Positions 16,043-24,182 of a stretch of DNA of 64,000 nt are shown here, piece by piece. The stretch comes from Pseudoflavonifractor capillosus (GTDB taxonomy: Bacteria > Bacillota > Clostridia > Oscillospirales > Oscillospiraceae). The first letter of the stretch is position 1, and every line of letters starts with the position of its first letter. The position numbers were made by a program, and so were the translations under genes. Under the pieces are notes generated by a model. It saw nothing but the letters and a program-made list of their open reading frames with translations. It did no database searches and had not been told where the DNA came from. Location of the stretch: contig NZ_JACSNZ010000001.1 in the NCBI RefSeq assembly GCF_016902575.1, positions 1 to 64,000 of the forward strand, given 5' to 3'.

Positions 16043-16834
16043 ATGAAATTCACCAAAATGCACGGGCTGGGCAACGACTATATCTTTCTCTACTGTCCCC
16101 AAGGGGAGCCGGAGGGGGTGGAGGAGTTGGCTCGGCGGATGTCAGACCGACATATGGGAGTGGGGGGTGATGGCCTGATCTGCATCTGCCCCTCTCAGGT
16201 GGCGGACTTCCGCATGGCCATGTTCAATGCCGATGGCTCCAGGGGGAGCATGTGCGGCAACGGCATCCGCTGCCTGGGCAAGTATGTCTATGACCGGGGC
16301 TACACACACAAAGAGCAGCTGACCGTGGAGACGGGTGGAGGCATCCGCACCCTACACCTTCTGGTGGAAGGAGGCGTGGCCACGGGGGCCACGGTGGATA
16401 TGGGTGTGCCCCAGGTGGGGCGGGAAGTGGAACTGGAGGTGGCGGGGAAAACTGTGACGGGAACCGGGGTGTGGATGGGAAATCCCCATCTGGTGTGCCT
16501 GGTGGAAGATGTGGAAGATGTGGAAGTGGAACGGCTGGGGCCGCAGCTGGAAACCCATCCCAAGCTGTCCCAGCGGGTCAATGTGGAGTTTGTGGCCCCC
16601 AAAGGGGAGGGACGGATCGCCATGCGGGTGTGGGAGCGGGGCAGTGGGGAGACCATGGCCTGCGGCACCGGGGCCAGTGCGGCCGTGGCGGCTCTGGCCC
16701 AGCGTGGCCTGGTACAGCGGCAGGCTGTGGTGGAGCTGCCAGGAGGAGCACTATCCATTCGCTGGCAGGAGGATGGGCACGTCCTGATGACTGGCCCCGC
16801 CGTGACGGTGTTTGACGGGGAACTTGCCCATTGA
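16043..16834 (+). CDS. dapF: Diaminopimelate epimerase
   Basis: DapF converts LL- to meso-diaminopimelate for peptidoglycan and lysine. The 263-residue protein has both catalytic cysteines: C71 in SMCGNGIR and C207 in ACGTGASA, plus the N-terminal MHGLGNDY and the GVGGDG loop. It acts directly on the product of DapL, whose gene follows. A GAAGGGAG site precedes ATG 16043. The dapL promoter overlaps the dapF stop codon, so dapL may be partly independent. The remaining DAP genes (asd, dapA, dapB) sit in a separate operon near 37700-40500. Confidence 0.97.
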   Translation: MKFTKMHGLGNDYIFLYCPQGEPEGVEELARRMSDRHMGVGGDGLICICPSQVADFRMAMFNADGSRGSMCGNGIRCLGKYVYDRGYTHKEQLTVETGGGIRTLHLLVEGGVATGATVDMGVPQVGREVELEVAGKTVTGTGVWMGNPHLVCLVEDVEDVEVERLGPQLETHPKLSQRVNVEFVAPKGEGRIAMRVWERGSGETMACGTGASAAVAALAQRGLVQRQAVVELPGGALSIRWQEDGHVLMTGPAVTVFDGELAH

Positions 16835-16859
16835 CCCAGCGGGGAAGATGTTGTACAAT
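16831..16859 (+). promoter_or_regulatory. Promoter of dapL
   Basis: TTGACC (16831-16836) and TACAAT (16854-16859) with a 17-base spacer; the -35 hexamer overlaps the dapF stop. Confidence 0.65.
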
Positions 16860-16909
16860 ATCTGAGGAGAATTTAATGCTGTAAATAGCTGAATACAGGA
16901 GGAACACAC

Positions 16910-18130
16910 ATGGCCACCATCAACGAAAACTATTTGAAATTACCGGGCAGCTACCTGTTTTCTGAGATTGCCCGTCGGGTGTCCGCCTATGCCCAGGCAA
17001 ACCCGGACAAGAAGCTCATTAAGCTGGGCATCGGCGACGTGACCCGGCCCCTGGCCCCGGCGGTGACCCAGGCCATGCACAAGGCGGTGGACGAGATGGC
17101 CACGGGGGCGGGTTTCCACGGTTACGGCCCGGAGCAGGGCTACGATTTTTTGCGCTGCGCCATTGCCCAAACCGACTATGCCGCCCGGGGTGTGAATATT
17201 CAGCCTGATGAGATCTTTGTCTCCGACGGGGCCAAGAGCGACTGCGGCAACATCGGGGATATCTTCGGGGTGGACAATGTGGTGGCGGTGTGCGACCCGG
17301 TGTACCCGGTGTATGTGGACACCAACGCCATGGCGGGCCGTGCCGGAGACTACGACAGTGAGAGCCAGCACTGGTCCAAGCTGGTGTATATGCCCTGCAC
17401 CGCCGAAAATGGGTTCTCTCCGGCCATTCCGGAGGAGAAGGTGGATCTCATCTACCTCTGCTTTCCCAACAATCCCACCGGAGCGGTGGCCAGCCGGGAA
17501 CAGCTGGAGTCATGGGTGGCCTATGCCAACGAAAACGATGCGGTGATCCTCTACGACTCCGCCTACGAGGCGTTCATCACCCAGCCGGATATTCCCCACA
17601 CCATTTTTGAAATTGAGGGGGCCAAGACCTGCGCCATTGAGTTCCGCTCCTTCTCCAAAACTGCTGGCTTCACCGGGACCCGCTGCGCCTACACCGTGGT
17701 GCCCAAGGAGCTGGTGCGGGGTGGTGTGGCCCTGAACAGTTTGTGGAACCGACGCCAGTGCACCAAGTTCAACGGCGTGCCCTATGTGGTGCAGCGGGGG
17801 GCTGAGGCGGTGTACTCCCCGGAGGGGCAGGCCCAGGTGAAGGAGACCATCGCCTATTACCAGCGCAACGCCCAGGTCATCCGGGAGGGGCTGACCCAGG
17901 CGGGCCTCACCGTGTCCGGCGGAGTCAACGCCCCCTATATCTGGGTCAAGACCCCGGAGGGAATGGGCTCCTGGGAGTTCTTCGACCTGCTGTTGGAACA
18001 GGCCAACGTGGTGACCACCCCTGGTGCAGGCTTTGGCCCCAGCGGAGAGGGCTACATCCGAGTCACCGCTTTCGGTGATGCCCAGGCCACCCAAGAAGCT
18101 GTGGCACGCATCGTGTCTGTGTTGGGCTGA
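16910..18130 (+). CDS. dapL: LL-diaminopimelate aminotransferase
   Basis: DapL makes LL-diaminopimelate directly from tetrahydrodipicolinate and glutamate, bypassing the succinylase or acetylase routes; it is known from plants, chlamydiae and various anaerobes. The 406-residue fold-type I aminotransferase has the PLP lysine at K250 in [10 protein letters not shown], the substrate-recognition segment [11 protein letters not shown] and [20 protein letters not shown] lies before the ATG. No dapD/dapE/dapH genes are present in the window, which agrees with the aminotransferase pathway. DapF upstream uses its product. A strong terminator follows. Confidence 0.96.
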   Translation: MATINENYLKLPGSYLFSEIARRVSAYAQANPDKKLIKLGIGDVTRPLAPAVTQAMHKAVDEMATGAGFHGYGPEQGYDFLRCAIAQTDYAARGVNIQPDEIFVSDGAKSDCGNIGDIFGVDNVVAVCDPVYPVYVDTNAMAGRAGDYDSESQHWSKLVYMPCTAENGFSPAIPEEKVDLIYLCFPNNPTGAVASREQLESWVAYANENDAVILYDSAYEAFITQPDIPHTIFEIEGAKTCAIEFRSFSKTAGFTGTRCAYTVVPKELVRGGVALNSLWNRRQCTKFNGVPYVVQRGAEAVYSPEGQAQVKETIAYYQRNAQVIREGLTQAGLTVSGGVNAPYIWVKTPEGMGSWEFFDLLLEQANVVTTPGAGFGPSGEGYIRVTAFGDAQATQEAVARIVSVLG

Positions 18131-18148
18131 ATTTCATAGAAATATCCG

Positions 18149-18187
18149 AGAACTGTCTCGCCATCCGGCGGGACAGTTCTTTTTTTG
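18149..18187 (+). terminator. Terminator of dapL
   Basis: AGAACTGTCTCGCC pairs with GGCGGGACAGTTCT (one mismatch) and ends in seven Ts. Confidence 0.88.
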
Positions 18188-18193
18188 AGACTG

Positions 18194-18222
18194 TCATACC
18201 CGGGGACAGGCCCTCATACAAT
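18194..18222 (+). promoter_or_regulatory. Predicted sigma-E promoter of spoIIIA operon
   Basis: CATACAAT (18215-18222) matches the sigma-E -10 consensus CATACANT exactly, and TCATACC (18194-18200) resembles the -35 element with a 14-base spacer. Mother-cell sigma-E drives spoIIIA in Bacillus. The start codon follows 32 bases later. Confidence 0.75.
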
Positions 18223-18254
18223 GGGGTGTACCATACGAAAGGGAGGGAGTTTCC

Positions 18255-19154
18255 ATGGTGGACAGCCCATTTGGGCAGGTGGTATCCATGATGCCTCAAA
18301 ATCTCAGGAGTGCCCTGGAAAAGTTGCCCCCGCAGGTGAGGGAGCAGGTGGAGGAGATCCGGCTTCGGCAGGGGTTTTTGCCCACGGTGTTGTATGGAGA
18401 GGGAGAGCAGGACGTGGGGGACAAGTTGGTGACGGGCCAGCTGCTGCGGCAGGTGCTGGAGCAGGCCAGCCAGGCCTCGGCCCACACGGTGCTGGATCAG
18501 GTGCAGCGGGGCTTCCTGACCCTGCGGGGTGGGCACCGCATGGGGATCTGCGGCACAGCAGTGATGCGGGACGGACAGGTGGCCACACTGCGGGAGATTT
18601 CCTCGCTGTCCCTGCGCATCGCCCGGGCAGTGGTGGGACAGGCTGAGACCCTGCTGCCCCAGCTGGTGGAGGGAAAACGGCTGCAAAATACTTTGATTTT
18701 TGCCCCGCCGGGGGCGGGAAAGACCACCTTGCTCCGGGATCTGGTGCGGGGACTCTCAGACGGTGCGGTGATGCCACCACTGCGTTTGGCTGTGGCGGAT
18801 GAGCGGGGGGAGATTGCCGCCATGTGGCAGGGGATGCCTCAGCTGTATGTGGGCCGGCACACCGATGTACTGGACGGATGCGACAAGGCCACGGCGGTGT
18901 CTATCTTGCTGCGTGGCATGAATCCTCAGGTGATTGCCATGGATGAGATCACCCAGAAGGGGGATGTGGAGGCCATGGTGCAGGCGGTGGGGTGTGGAGT
19001 GTCCCTGCTGGCTACCGCTCACGGGGAGAGTATGGAGGATCTGAACCGCCGCCCGGTGTACCGGGGCCTGTGCGGGACGGGGGTGTTCCGCCGGGTGGTA
19101 CTGCTCCGGGGCCGGGGAGGAAATCGCAGTGCGCAAGTGGAGGTGGTGGCATGA
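18255..19154 (+). CDS. spoIIIAA: Stage III sporulation protein AA (ATPase)
   Basis: SpoIIIAA is the cytoplasmic ATPase of the SpoIIIA-SpoIIQ channel that links mother cell and forespore after engulfment, related to type II/IV secretion ATPases. At 299 residues it has Walker A in FAPPGAGKTTLLRDL (about 148-162), a Walker B/Asp box region VADERGEIAAMW, and the C-terminal AMDEITQKGD and LLATAHGES motifs. Start at 18255 follows GGGAGGGAG. It opens the eight-gene operon, and its stop overlaps the next start (ATGA). Confidence 0.96.
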   Translation: MVDSPFGQVVSMMPQNLRSALEKLPPQVREQVEEIRLRQGFLPTVLYGEGEQDVGDKLVTGQLLRQVLEQASQASAHTVLDQVQRGFLTLRGGHRMGICGTAVMRDGQVATLREISSLSLRIARAVVGQAETLLPQLVEGKRLQNTLIFAPPGAGKTTLLRDLVRGLSDGAVMPPLRLAVADERGEIAAMWQGMPQLYVGRHTDVLDGCDKATAVSILLRGMNPQVIAMDEITQKGDVEAMVQAVGCGVSLLATAHGESMEDLNRRPVYRGLCGTGVFRRVVLLRGRGGNRSAQVEVVA

Positions 19155-19663
19155 CACAGCTGGTGGGAGCAGCCTGCCTGGCTTGCGGTGCCATTGCCCT
19201 GGGATTGGGCGCCATAGCCCATCTGGAGGGGCGAGTGAGGGACTTGCGGGGGCTTCTGGCGGGGCTGGAATGCGTACAGCGGGAGCTGACCTGGAAGCTG
19301 GCGCCCCTTCCCGACGCTCTGAACCAAGCTGCCAGGCAGTGTGGGGGTGTCCCAGGGGATTTTTTCGCCCTGTGTGCCCAAGGGGCCCAGCACCTGCGGG
19401 GCCGCACGTTTTTTCAGGTGTGGCAGCAGGCTGCTGAGGCCAGTCAGCTTCGGCTGGAATCGGTGGATGCACAGCTGCTGGAAGGGCTGGGCACAGTACT
19501 GGGCCAGTATGACGGGGATAGTCAGCGCCTGGCCCTGGAGCATACCCGGCAGGAGCTGGAGGTGCAGCTGGCCGAGGCGGTGGAGCAGCGCAGAAGACTG
19601 GGACGGGTGTACGGGGCCTTGGGTGTAACAGCGGGGGCCGTGCTGATGATCCTGTTTGTATAA
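19151..19663 (+). CDS. spoIIIAB: Stage III sporulation protein AB
   Basis: A 170-residue protein with hydrophobic N-terminal (about 4-22) and C-terminal (about 153-170) segments flanking a mostly helical soluble part, the architecture of SpoIIIAB, which resembles GspF-type platform proteins. ATG 19151 overlaps the spoIIIAA stop by four bases; the frame extends further 5' inside spoIIIAA, but the overlap start is typical of this operon. It is expected to sit in the mother-cell membrane and contact the SpoIIIAA ATPase. Confidence 0.93.
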   Translation: MTQLVGAACLACGAIALGLGAIAHLEGRVRDLRGLLAGLECVQRELTWKLAPLPDALNQAARQCGGVPGDFFALCAQGAQHLRGRTFFQVWQQAAEASQLRLESVDAQLLEGLGTVLGQYDGDSQRLALEHTRQELEVQLAEAVEQRRRLGRVYGALGVTAGAVLMILFV

Positions 19664-19676
19664 GGAGAAGAACAAG

Positions 19677-19871
19677 ATGAATGTGGACTTGATTTTTAAG
19701 ATCGCCGCCATTGGCATTCTGGTTTCAGTGCTCAACCAGGTACTTACCCGCTCGGGTCGGGATGAAATGGCCACCATGACCACCCTGGTGGCCCTGGTTG
19801 TGGTGCTGATGATGGTGGTGCAGGAGATCAGCACCCTTTTTGACATGGTCAAGACCCTGTTTGACCTATGA
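19677..19871 (+). CDS. spoIIIAC: Stage III sporulation protein AC
   Basis: A 64-residue membrane protein (two hydrophobic helices, about 5-22 and 35-55) with the family's conserved LNQVLTRSGRDE between them. AAGGAGAAG precedes ATG 19677; an upstream in-frame ATG (19656) lies before that site and is unlikely. SpoIIIAC is a small integral component of the feeding-tube channel. Its stop overlaps the spoIIIAD start. Confidence 0.94.
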   Translation: MNVDLIFKIAAIGILVSVLNQVLTRSGRDEMATMTTLVALVVVLMMVVQEISTLFDMVKTLFDL

Positions 19872-20257
19872 GCCAAATGACCATGGTGGCGGGTGGTGTG
19901 CTGGTGGCGGTGGTGTGCGGTGTGGTGGTGCGCAAGCACGCCCCGGAGATCGCTCTGGTGCTCACCATGTGCGCTGCCGTGGCGGTGCTGGTGTCCGTCT
20001 CTCAGCAGCTGGGGGAGGTGGTGGCCTATGTGGAGCACCTGAGCCAGATGGCTGGTATTTCCCAGGAGCTGATTGCACCGGTGATAAAGGCCACGGGCAT
20101 TGCCATGCTGACCAAGTTTGTGTCTGAATTTTGCAAAGATGCCAAGGAGAGTGGGCTGGCCAGTGCTGTTGAGCTGGCGGGGACAGTGCTGGGGCTGGTG
20201 GCGGTGATGCCGCTGATGAGCGCAGTACTGGAGCTGTTGGAAAACTTGATGAGCTAG
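19868..20257 (+). CDS. spoIIIAD: Stage III sporulation protein AD
   Basis: A 129-residue membrane protein with hydrophobic stretches at about 5-20, 27-45 and 98-120, related in sequence to SpoIIIAC by its second half (IKATGIAMLTKFVSEFCKDAKES). The ATG overlaps the spoIIIAC stop (ATGA). It is an integral membrane component of the sporulation channel. Confidence 0.94.
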   Translation: MSQMTMVAGGVLVAVVCGVVVRKHAPEIALVLTMCAAVAVLVSVSQQLGEVVAYVEHLSQMAGISQELIAPVIKATGIAMLTKFVSEFCKDAKESGLASAVELAGTVLGLVAVMPLMSAVLELLENLMS

Positions 20258-20269
20258 GAGGGGTGGCAG

Positions 20270-21364
20270 ATGCGGTGGCTGGCCATGCTGTGTGTGGTGG
20301 TGGTGCTGTGCGCCTGTCCTGCCCGGGCCATTTCTGCCGATGAGGTATTGGAGGGACAGGAGGATGCCCTGGGGATTGAAGAGATGGAGCGGGAGGCGGA
20401 AAAGCAGGGAGGCAGTGCTGTCTATGGCCAGAGCCTGGATGAGGGACTGGAGGGCCTGCTGGAGACGGGAAAGGGAGAAATGTTTGGCATTGTGCGCACT
20501 GGGGTGCGCTCGGCAGTGATTCTCTTTCTCATTCTCCTGCTGTGTGGGGTGGCCCAGACGGTGTACGACAGCAGCGGCGGGGATGAAATCCCGGCGGTGT
20601 CTCTGGCAGGGGCGTTGGCGGTGACAGTGGCGGCGGTGTCGGATATGAATGCGCTGCTGGGGCTGGGCAGCACCGCAGTGGAGCGCATGACCGCCTTTTC
20701 TACGGTGCTTCTCCCTGTGGTGGCAGGGGCCACAGCGGCCACCGGAGCCATTGCGGGAGCGGCAGCTCGCCAGGTGGCGGCGGCGGGGTTTTCCGCTCTG
20801 CTGATGAATTTGATGCAGCGGGTACTTATCCCCTTGGTATATGGATATGTGGCGGCCAGTGTGGCCTGGGCAGCAGTGGGCAACCCGGGACTGCGCCAGA
20901 TGGCCGGATGGCTGAAATGGGTGGCCACCACCATTTTGGTGGTGGTGATGATGGTGTTTGTTGGATATTTATCCATGAGTGGTGTGGTGTCCGGATCGGT
21001 GGACGCCATGTCCATGAAGGTGACCAAGTTTGCCATTTCCGGAGCCATCCCGGTGGTAGGGGGCATTTTGTCCGATGCCTCGGAGACCATTCTGGCCTCG
21101 GCGGGAATCCTGCGCAGTACGGTGGGGGTGTTCGGGATGGTGACCATTTTAGGAATCTGCCTCATCCCGGTACTCCAGCTGCTGGTGCACTATCTGCTGT
21201 ACAAGCTGGTGGCAGCTCTGGCAGCTTCCATGGGCCAGAGCCGGGTGTGCGGGCTGGTGGAGCAGATTGGCGGGGCCTTCGGGCTCATTATGGGCATGAC
21301 CGGGGCCTGTGCGTTACTGCTGCTGGTGTCTCTGGTCTCGTCAGTATCGGCGGTGAGCGGATGA
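20270..21364 (+). CDS. spoIIIAE: Stage III sporulation protein AE
   Basis: A 364-residue polytopic membrane protein starting with a cleavable-looking signal peptide (MRWLAMLCVVVVLCACPARA). An acidic region (about 24-70) follows, then seven or so membrane helices from residue 75 onward. It is the largest membrane subunit of the SpoIIIA channel and thought to be its core. AGGAGGGG precedes ATG 20270, and the stop overlaps the spoIIIAF start. Confidence 0.95.
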   Translation: MRWLAMLCVVVVLCACPARAISADEVLEGQEDALGIEEMEREAEKQGGSAVYGQSLDEGLEGLLETGKGEMFGIVRTGVRSAVILFLILLLCGVAQTVYDSSGGDEIPAVSLAGALAVTVAAVSDMNALLGLGSTAVERMTAFSTVLLPVVAGATAATGAIAGAAARQVAAAGFSALLMNLMQRVLIPLVYGYVAASVAWAAVGNPGLRQMAGWLKWVATTILVVVMMVFVGYLSMSGVVSGSVDAMSMKVTKFAISGAIPVVGGILSDASETILASAGILRSTVGVFGMVTILGICLIPVLQLLVHYLLYKLVAALAASMGQSRVCGLVEQIGGAFGLIMGMTGACALLLLVSLVSSVSAVSG

Positions 21365-21849
21365 ACGGATGGATGGAGCAGTGGCTGATGGGGGTGGCGT
21401 GCGCCTCTCTGGTGCTGGTGGTGTCCGGGGCACTGGTGAAGGGCAGCAGTGGACAGCGGGTGTGCAAGCTGGCAGGGAGCCTGCTTTTGTTGCTGGTGAC
21501 TGTGGGGCCCATTTTGCGCATTGATGAGGAGGATTGGGAGAACATGCTGCGGCTGGACACCCAGGTCATGGAGGAGGCGGAGCAGGGCTTGGAAGAGCAA
21601 AATAATTTCCTCTATGAATCCATCATAGAGGAGGAGACAGAGGCATATATTCTGGACAAGGCGGACTCGCTGGGCATGACGTGCCAAGTGGAGGTGGTGG
21701 TTCAATGGGAGGATGAGATCCCGCAGCCCTGGTCAGCCTGTGTCACGGGTACATGGAACCAGGCCCAGCAAGAGGCCTTGGCTGGTGTGCTGGAGGCGGA
21801 GTTGGGCATCCCACGCCAGCGCCAGAGCTTTGAGGTGATGCAGGAATGA
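21361..21849 (+). CDS. spoIIIAF: Stage III sporulation protein AF
   Basis: A 162-residue protein: two N-terminal membrane helices (about 7-25 and 36-55) and a soluble C-terminal part (about 65-162) with the ring-building alpha/beta fold region (CQVEVVVQWEDE). SpoIIIAF is predicted to form a ring stack in the space between forespore and mother cell. ATG 21361 overlaps the spoIIIAE stop; the longer frame upstream is antisense noise of spoIIIAE codon structure. Confidence 0.92.
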   Translation: MNGWMEQWLMGVACASLVLVVSGALVKGSSGQRVCKLAGSLLLLLVTVGPILRIDEEDWENMLRLDTQVMEEAEQGLEEQNNFLYESIIEEETEAYILDKADSLGMTCQVEVVVQWEDEIPQPWSACVTGTWNQAQQEALAGVLEAELGIPRQRQSFEVMQE

Positions 21850-22376
21850 AATGGAATGGGAAGCTGCCCACCCGGGCACAGTGGCAGAGCTGGTTGAGTA
21901 AATACAAGCTGGTGCTGGTGCTGGCCATGGCAGGAGTGCTCCTGCTGGCCTGGCCTACCGGGGATAGAGGGGAGGAGAAGACCGCGCAAGAGTCAGCATC
22001 GACGGTGACAGGAGAGGAGTCCTTCTCCGTGGAGGAGCTGGAACAGCGGCTCTCCCAGGCTATATCCCGCATTGAAGGTGCCGGAACCAGTACCGTTCTG
22101 CTGTCCTTGGATCAAGGCGTGGAGCGGGTGCTGGCCTCAGACAGTGTGGAGCAGCGAGATGGAGATGAGAGTTCTCGGGAGCAGACCACAGTGGTCTACT
22201 CTGGGGAGGACGGAGAGGAAGTGGTACTGGTGACCCAATACTATCCCAGTTTTCGGGGTGCTTTGGTGGTGTGCACCGGGGGAGACGATCCCCAGGTGCG
22301 GCTGGCGGTGACCCAGGCGGTGTCGGCGCTGACCGGGCTGGGATCGGACCGAATCACGGTATGTGCAGGGGAGTAA
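21846..22376 (+). CDS. spoIIIAG: Stage III sporulation protein AG
   Basis: A 176-residue protein with one N-terminal membrane helix (about 22-39), a variable acidic linker, then the ring-building domain from about residue 55 (LEQRLSQAISRIEGAG) to the C-terminus (VTQAVSALTGLGSDRITV). SpoIIIAG forms a large multimeric ring in the intermembrane space. It starts within the spoIIIAF stop (ATGA overlap). Confidence 0.94.
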   Translation: MKWNGKLPTRAQWQSWLSKYKLVLVLAMAGVLLLAWPTGDRGEEKTAQESASTVTGEESFSVEELEQRLSQAISRIEGAGTSTVLLSLDQGVERVLASDSVEQRDGDESSREQTTVVYSGEDGEEVVLVTQYYPSFRGALVVCTGGDDPQVRLAVTQAVSALTGLGSDRITVCAGE

Positions 22377-22402
22377 GGTAAAAGTCATAGGAGGTTGAAG
22401 CA

Positions 22403-22978
22403 ATGAGTGTGTGGAAGCGAAATGCAGTGGTGTTGGCCATCGTGTTGTTTGTAGGGGTGGCGGTGTATCTCAACTGGTCGTACAACAACCAGCTCACCGG
22501 TGAGAGCAGTCCAGACAGCAGTGACGGAAAGGTGCTGGGTCAGACCACCCTGGTCAACGGTGTGGAGGACGACGCAGAAGGGGAAAATGCAAGCGCAGAG
22601 GTGGAGGATGGCGACGATGGCAGCGGCTATTTTGCCAGCGCCCGTCTCAACCGTCAGCAGGCCCGGGACAGCGCCCTGGAGCTGTTGCAGGAGGCTGCGG
22701 CAGATGAAAAGGCAGAGCAGACGGTGGTAGATGAGGCCAATGCTTCCATCCAGACCATGGCTGCCGACACCCTGTCCGAGGCTCAGGTAGAAAACCTGGT
22801 CACCGCCAAGGGATATGGAGACTGTGTGTGCTTCATCGGGGAGGACGGTGTGAACCTGGTAGTGTCCGCCACATCCCAGGGGCTCGGCGAGACGGATATT
22901 GCAAAAATCGTGGAGATTGTCCGGGAAGAAACGGGATTAAGCGCAGATAAAATCAAAATTATCGAAGCGCAGCCCTGA
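22403..22978 (+). CDS. spoIIIAH: Stage III sporulation protein AH
   Basis: A 191-residue protein: N-terminal membrane helix (about 9-26), an acidic low-complexity stretch (about 36-70), then a YscJ/FliF-like domain (about 78-189; LVTAKGYGDCVCFI and EIVREETGLSADKIKI). SpoIIIAH is the mother-cell partner of SpoIIQ, closing the channel between the two cells. GGAGG precedes the ATG. No spoIIQ is visible here; in clostridia its gene usually lies elsewhere. Confidence 0.95.
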   Translation: MSVWKRNAVVLAIVLFVGVAVYLNWSYNNQLTGESSPDSSDGKVLGQTTLVNGVEDDAEGENASAEVEDGDDGSGYFASARLNRQQARDSALELLQEAAADEKAEQTVVDEANASIQTMAADTLSEAQVENLVTAKGYGDCVCFIGEDGVNLVVSATSQGLGETDIAKIVEIVREETGLSADKIKIIEAQP

Positions 22979-22989
22979 GAAAAACAGGA

Positions 22990-23018
22990 TTGTATTTTGC
23001 CTCTGACGGTGGTATAAT
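22990..23018 (+). promoter_or_regulatory. Promoter of the Asp23-family gene
   Basis: TTGTAT (22990-22995) and TATAAT (23013-23018) with a 17-base spacer; a leader of about 60 bases precedes the start codon. Confidence 0.75.
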
Positions 23019-23085
23019 GACTCTAGTTATCCGGATTGGGCGGTCTTTTGGGACGCCTTAGAATGAAAAAGGAGCGTGAGGCAGT

Positions 23086-23454
23086 ATGGCCGAAGGCAAG
23101 GAATATATCTCCCGTCAGGAGGAGCTGGGCAGTGTGAACATCTCTGAGGAGGTTCTGGCCGTCATCGCCGGGGCAGCAGCCATGGAAGTGGATGGGGTCA
23201 GTGCTCTGGGTACTACCCTGACCAATGAGGTGGCCTCTCTGGTGACCCGCAAGAGCGTGTCCAAGGGTGTGCGCCTGGAGGTGGAAGGCGAGGCTGTGAC
23301 AGTGGATGTCACCATCCTGGTCAAGTATGGCTATGTGGTGCCCGAGGTGGCAAAGAATGTGCAGGATGCCATCCAGAACGCGGTGATGAATACCAGCGGG
23401 CTGGATGTATCCGGTGTCAACGTCACCGTGTCCGGTGTGACCTTCCAAAAGTAA
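23086..23454 (+). CDS. Asp23/Gls24 family envelope stress protein
   Basis: A 122-residue Asp23 (DUF322) protein with the conserved N-terminal region GSVNISEEVLAVIAGAAAMEV-like pattern (about 11-31), the acid EVEGEAVTVDVTILV strand segment and the C-terminal SGVNVTVSGV. These cytoplasmic proteins are linked to cell envelope homeostasis; small paralogs (AmaP partners) anchor them at the membrane in other species. In clostridia an Asp23 gene typically precedes nusB, as here. It has its own promoter and terminator. Confidence 0.93.
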   Translation: MAEGKEYISRQEELGSVNISEEVLAVIAGAAAMEVDGVSALGTTLTNEVASLVTRKSVSKGVRLEVEGEAVTVDVTILVKYGYVVPEVAKNVQDAIQNAVMNTSGLDVSGVNVTVSGVTFQK

Positions 23455-23466
23455 AGAGATAGCCCT

Positions 23467-23499
23467 GAGCCGCTGCGGATCATCCGCAGCGGCTCTTTT
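23467..23499 (+). terminator. Terminator of Asp23 gene
   Basis: GAGCCGCTGCGGAT pairs with the complementary CCGCAGCGGCTC around CAT, followed by four Ts. Confidence 0.8.
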
Positions 23500-23579
23500 A
23501 CGTTTTGCACAGGGAATTTACCACACAAGGCCCGGGGTTGCCCATTTGTCCAAATTCATCACACCGGGCGGGAAAGGGG

Positions 23580-23608
23580 TTTTCTTTTGCAGTGCCTGCG
23601 TGTATAAT
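23580..23608 (+). promoter_or_regulatory. Possible promoter of the nusB-recN run
   Basis: A perfect TATAAT lies at 23603-23608, 90 bases before nusB. The hexamer 17 bases upstream (TTTTCT) is a poor -35, so the assignment rests mainly on the -10. Confidence 0.5.
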
Positions 23609-23697
23609 ACTATGTATATACAAATTGGGGTGGTATACCACTTTTCCGGAAGACAATAGATTAGGCGGCGGAACAGCCGCGAAAGGATGAAGGTTCC

Positions 23698-24156
23698 ATG
23701 ACCAGAAAAACAGCCCGGGAGATCGCCATGCATCTCACCTTTGAATTGGCATTTTCCAACCTGAAGGCGGATCAGCTGCTGGAGCGGGAGCTCACCGAGG
23801 AGGCATTTGCAGCCCGAAGCCAGGAGGATGAGTTGTATGCCCAATTCCCCGGCCAGGGGATCCGTGAGTATATCGTCACCCTGGTGCGAGGGGTGGCCGA
23901 CCACGGCGCCGAGCTGGACGGCTACATTGAGCGCCATGCCAAGGGCTGGCGGTTCTCCCGTATCGACCGGGTGGCGGCAGCCATCATGCGCCTGACCATG
24001 TATGAGATTTTGTATATGCCCGATGTGCCCAACAAGGTGGCCATCAACGAGGCGGTGGAGATCGCCAAGAAGTACCTGGACGAGGATGTGGTCCGGTTTG
24101 TCAACGGCATTCTGGGTGCATTCGTGCGGGAGGAATTTCCACAGGAAGAGAACTAA
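23698..24156 (+). CDS. nusB: Transcription antitermination factor NusB
   Basis: NusB binds boxA RNA with NusE (S10) and supports rRNA transcription. The 152-residue all-helical protein has the typical N-terminal TARE-like start (RKTAREIAMHLTFEL), HAKGWRFSRIDRVAAAIMRL, and the most conserved VPNKVAINEAVEIAKKYLDEDVV-type segment (about 113-135). ATG 23698 follows GAAAGGATGAAGG. It begins a long run of co-directional housekeeping genes with little or no spacing. Confidence 0.95.
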   Translation: MTRKTAREIAMHLTFELAFSNLKADQLLERELTEEAFAARSQEDELYAQFPGQGIREYIVTLVRGVADHGAELDGYIERHAKGWRFSRIDRVAAAIMRLTMYEILYMPDVPNKVAINEAVEIAKKYLDEDVVRFVNGILGAFVREEFPQEEN

Positions 24157-24182
24157 CAGCTGGACGCAGGGAGGGAATACAG

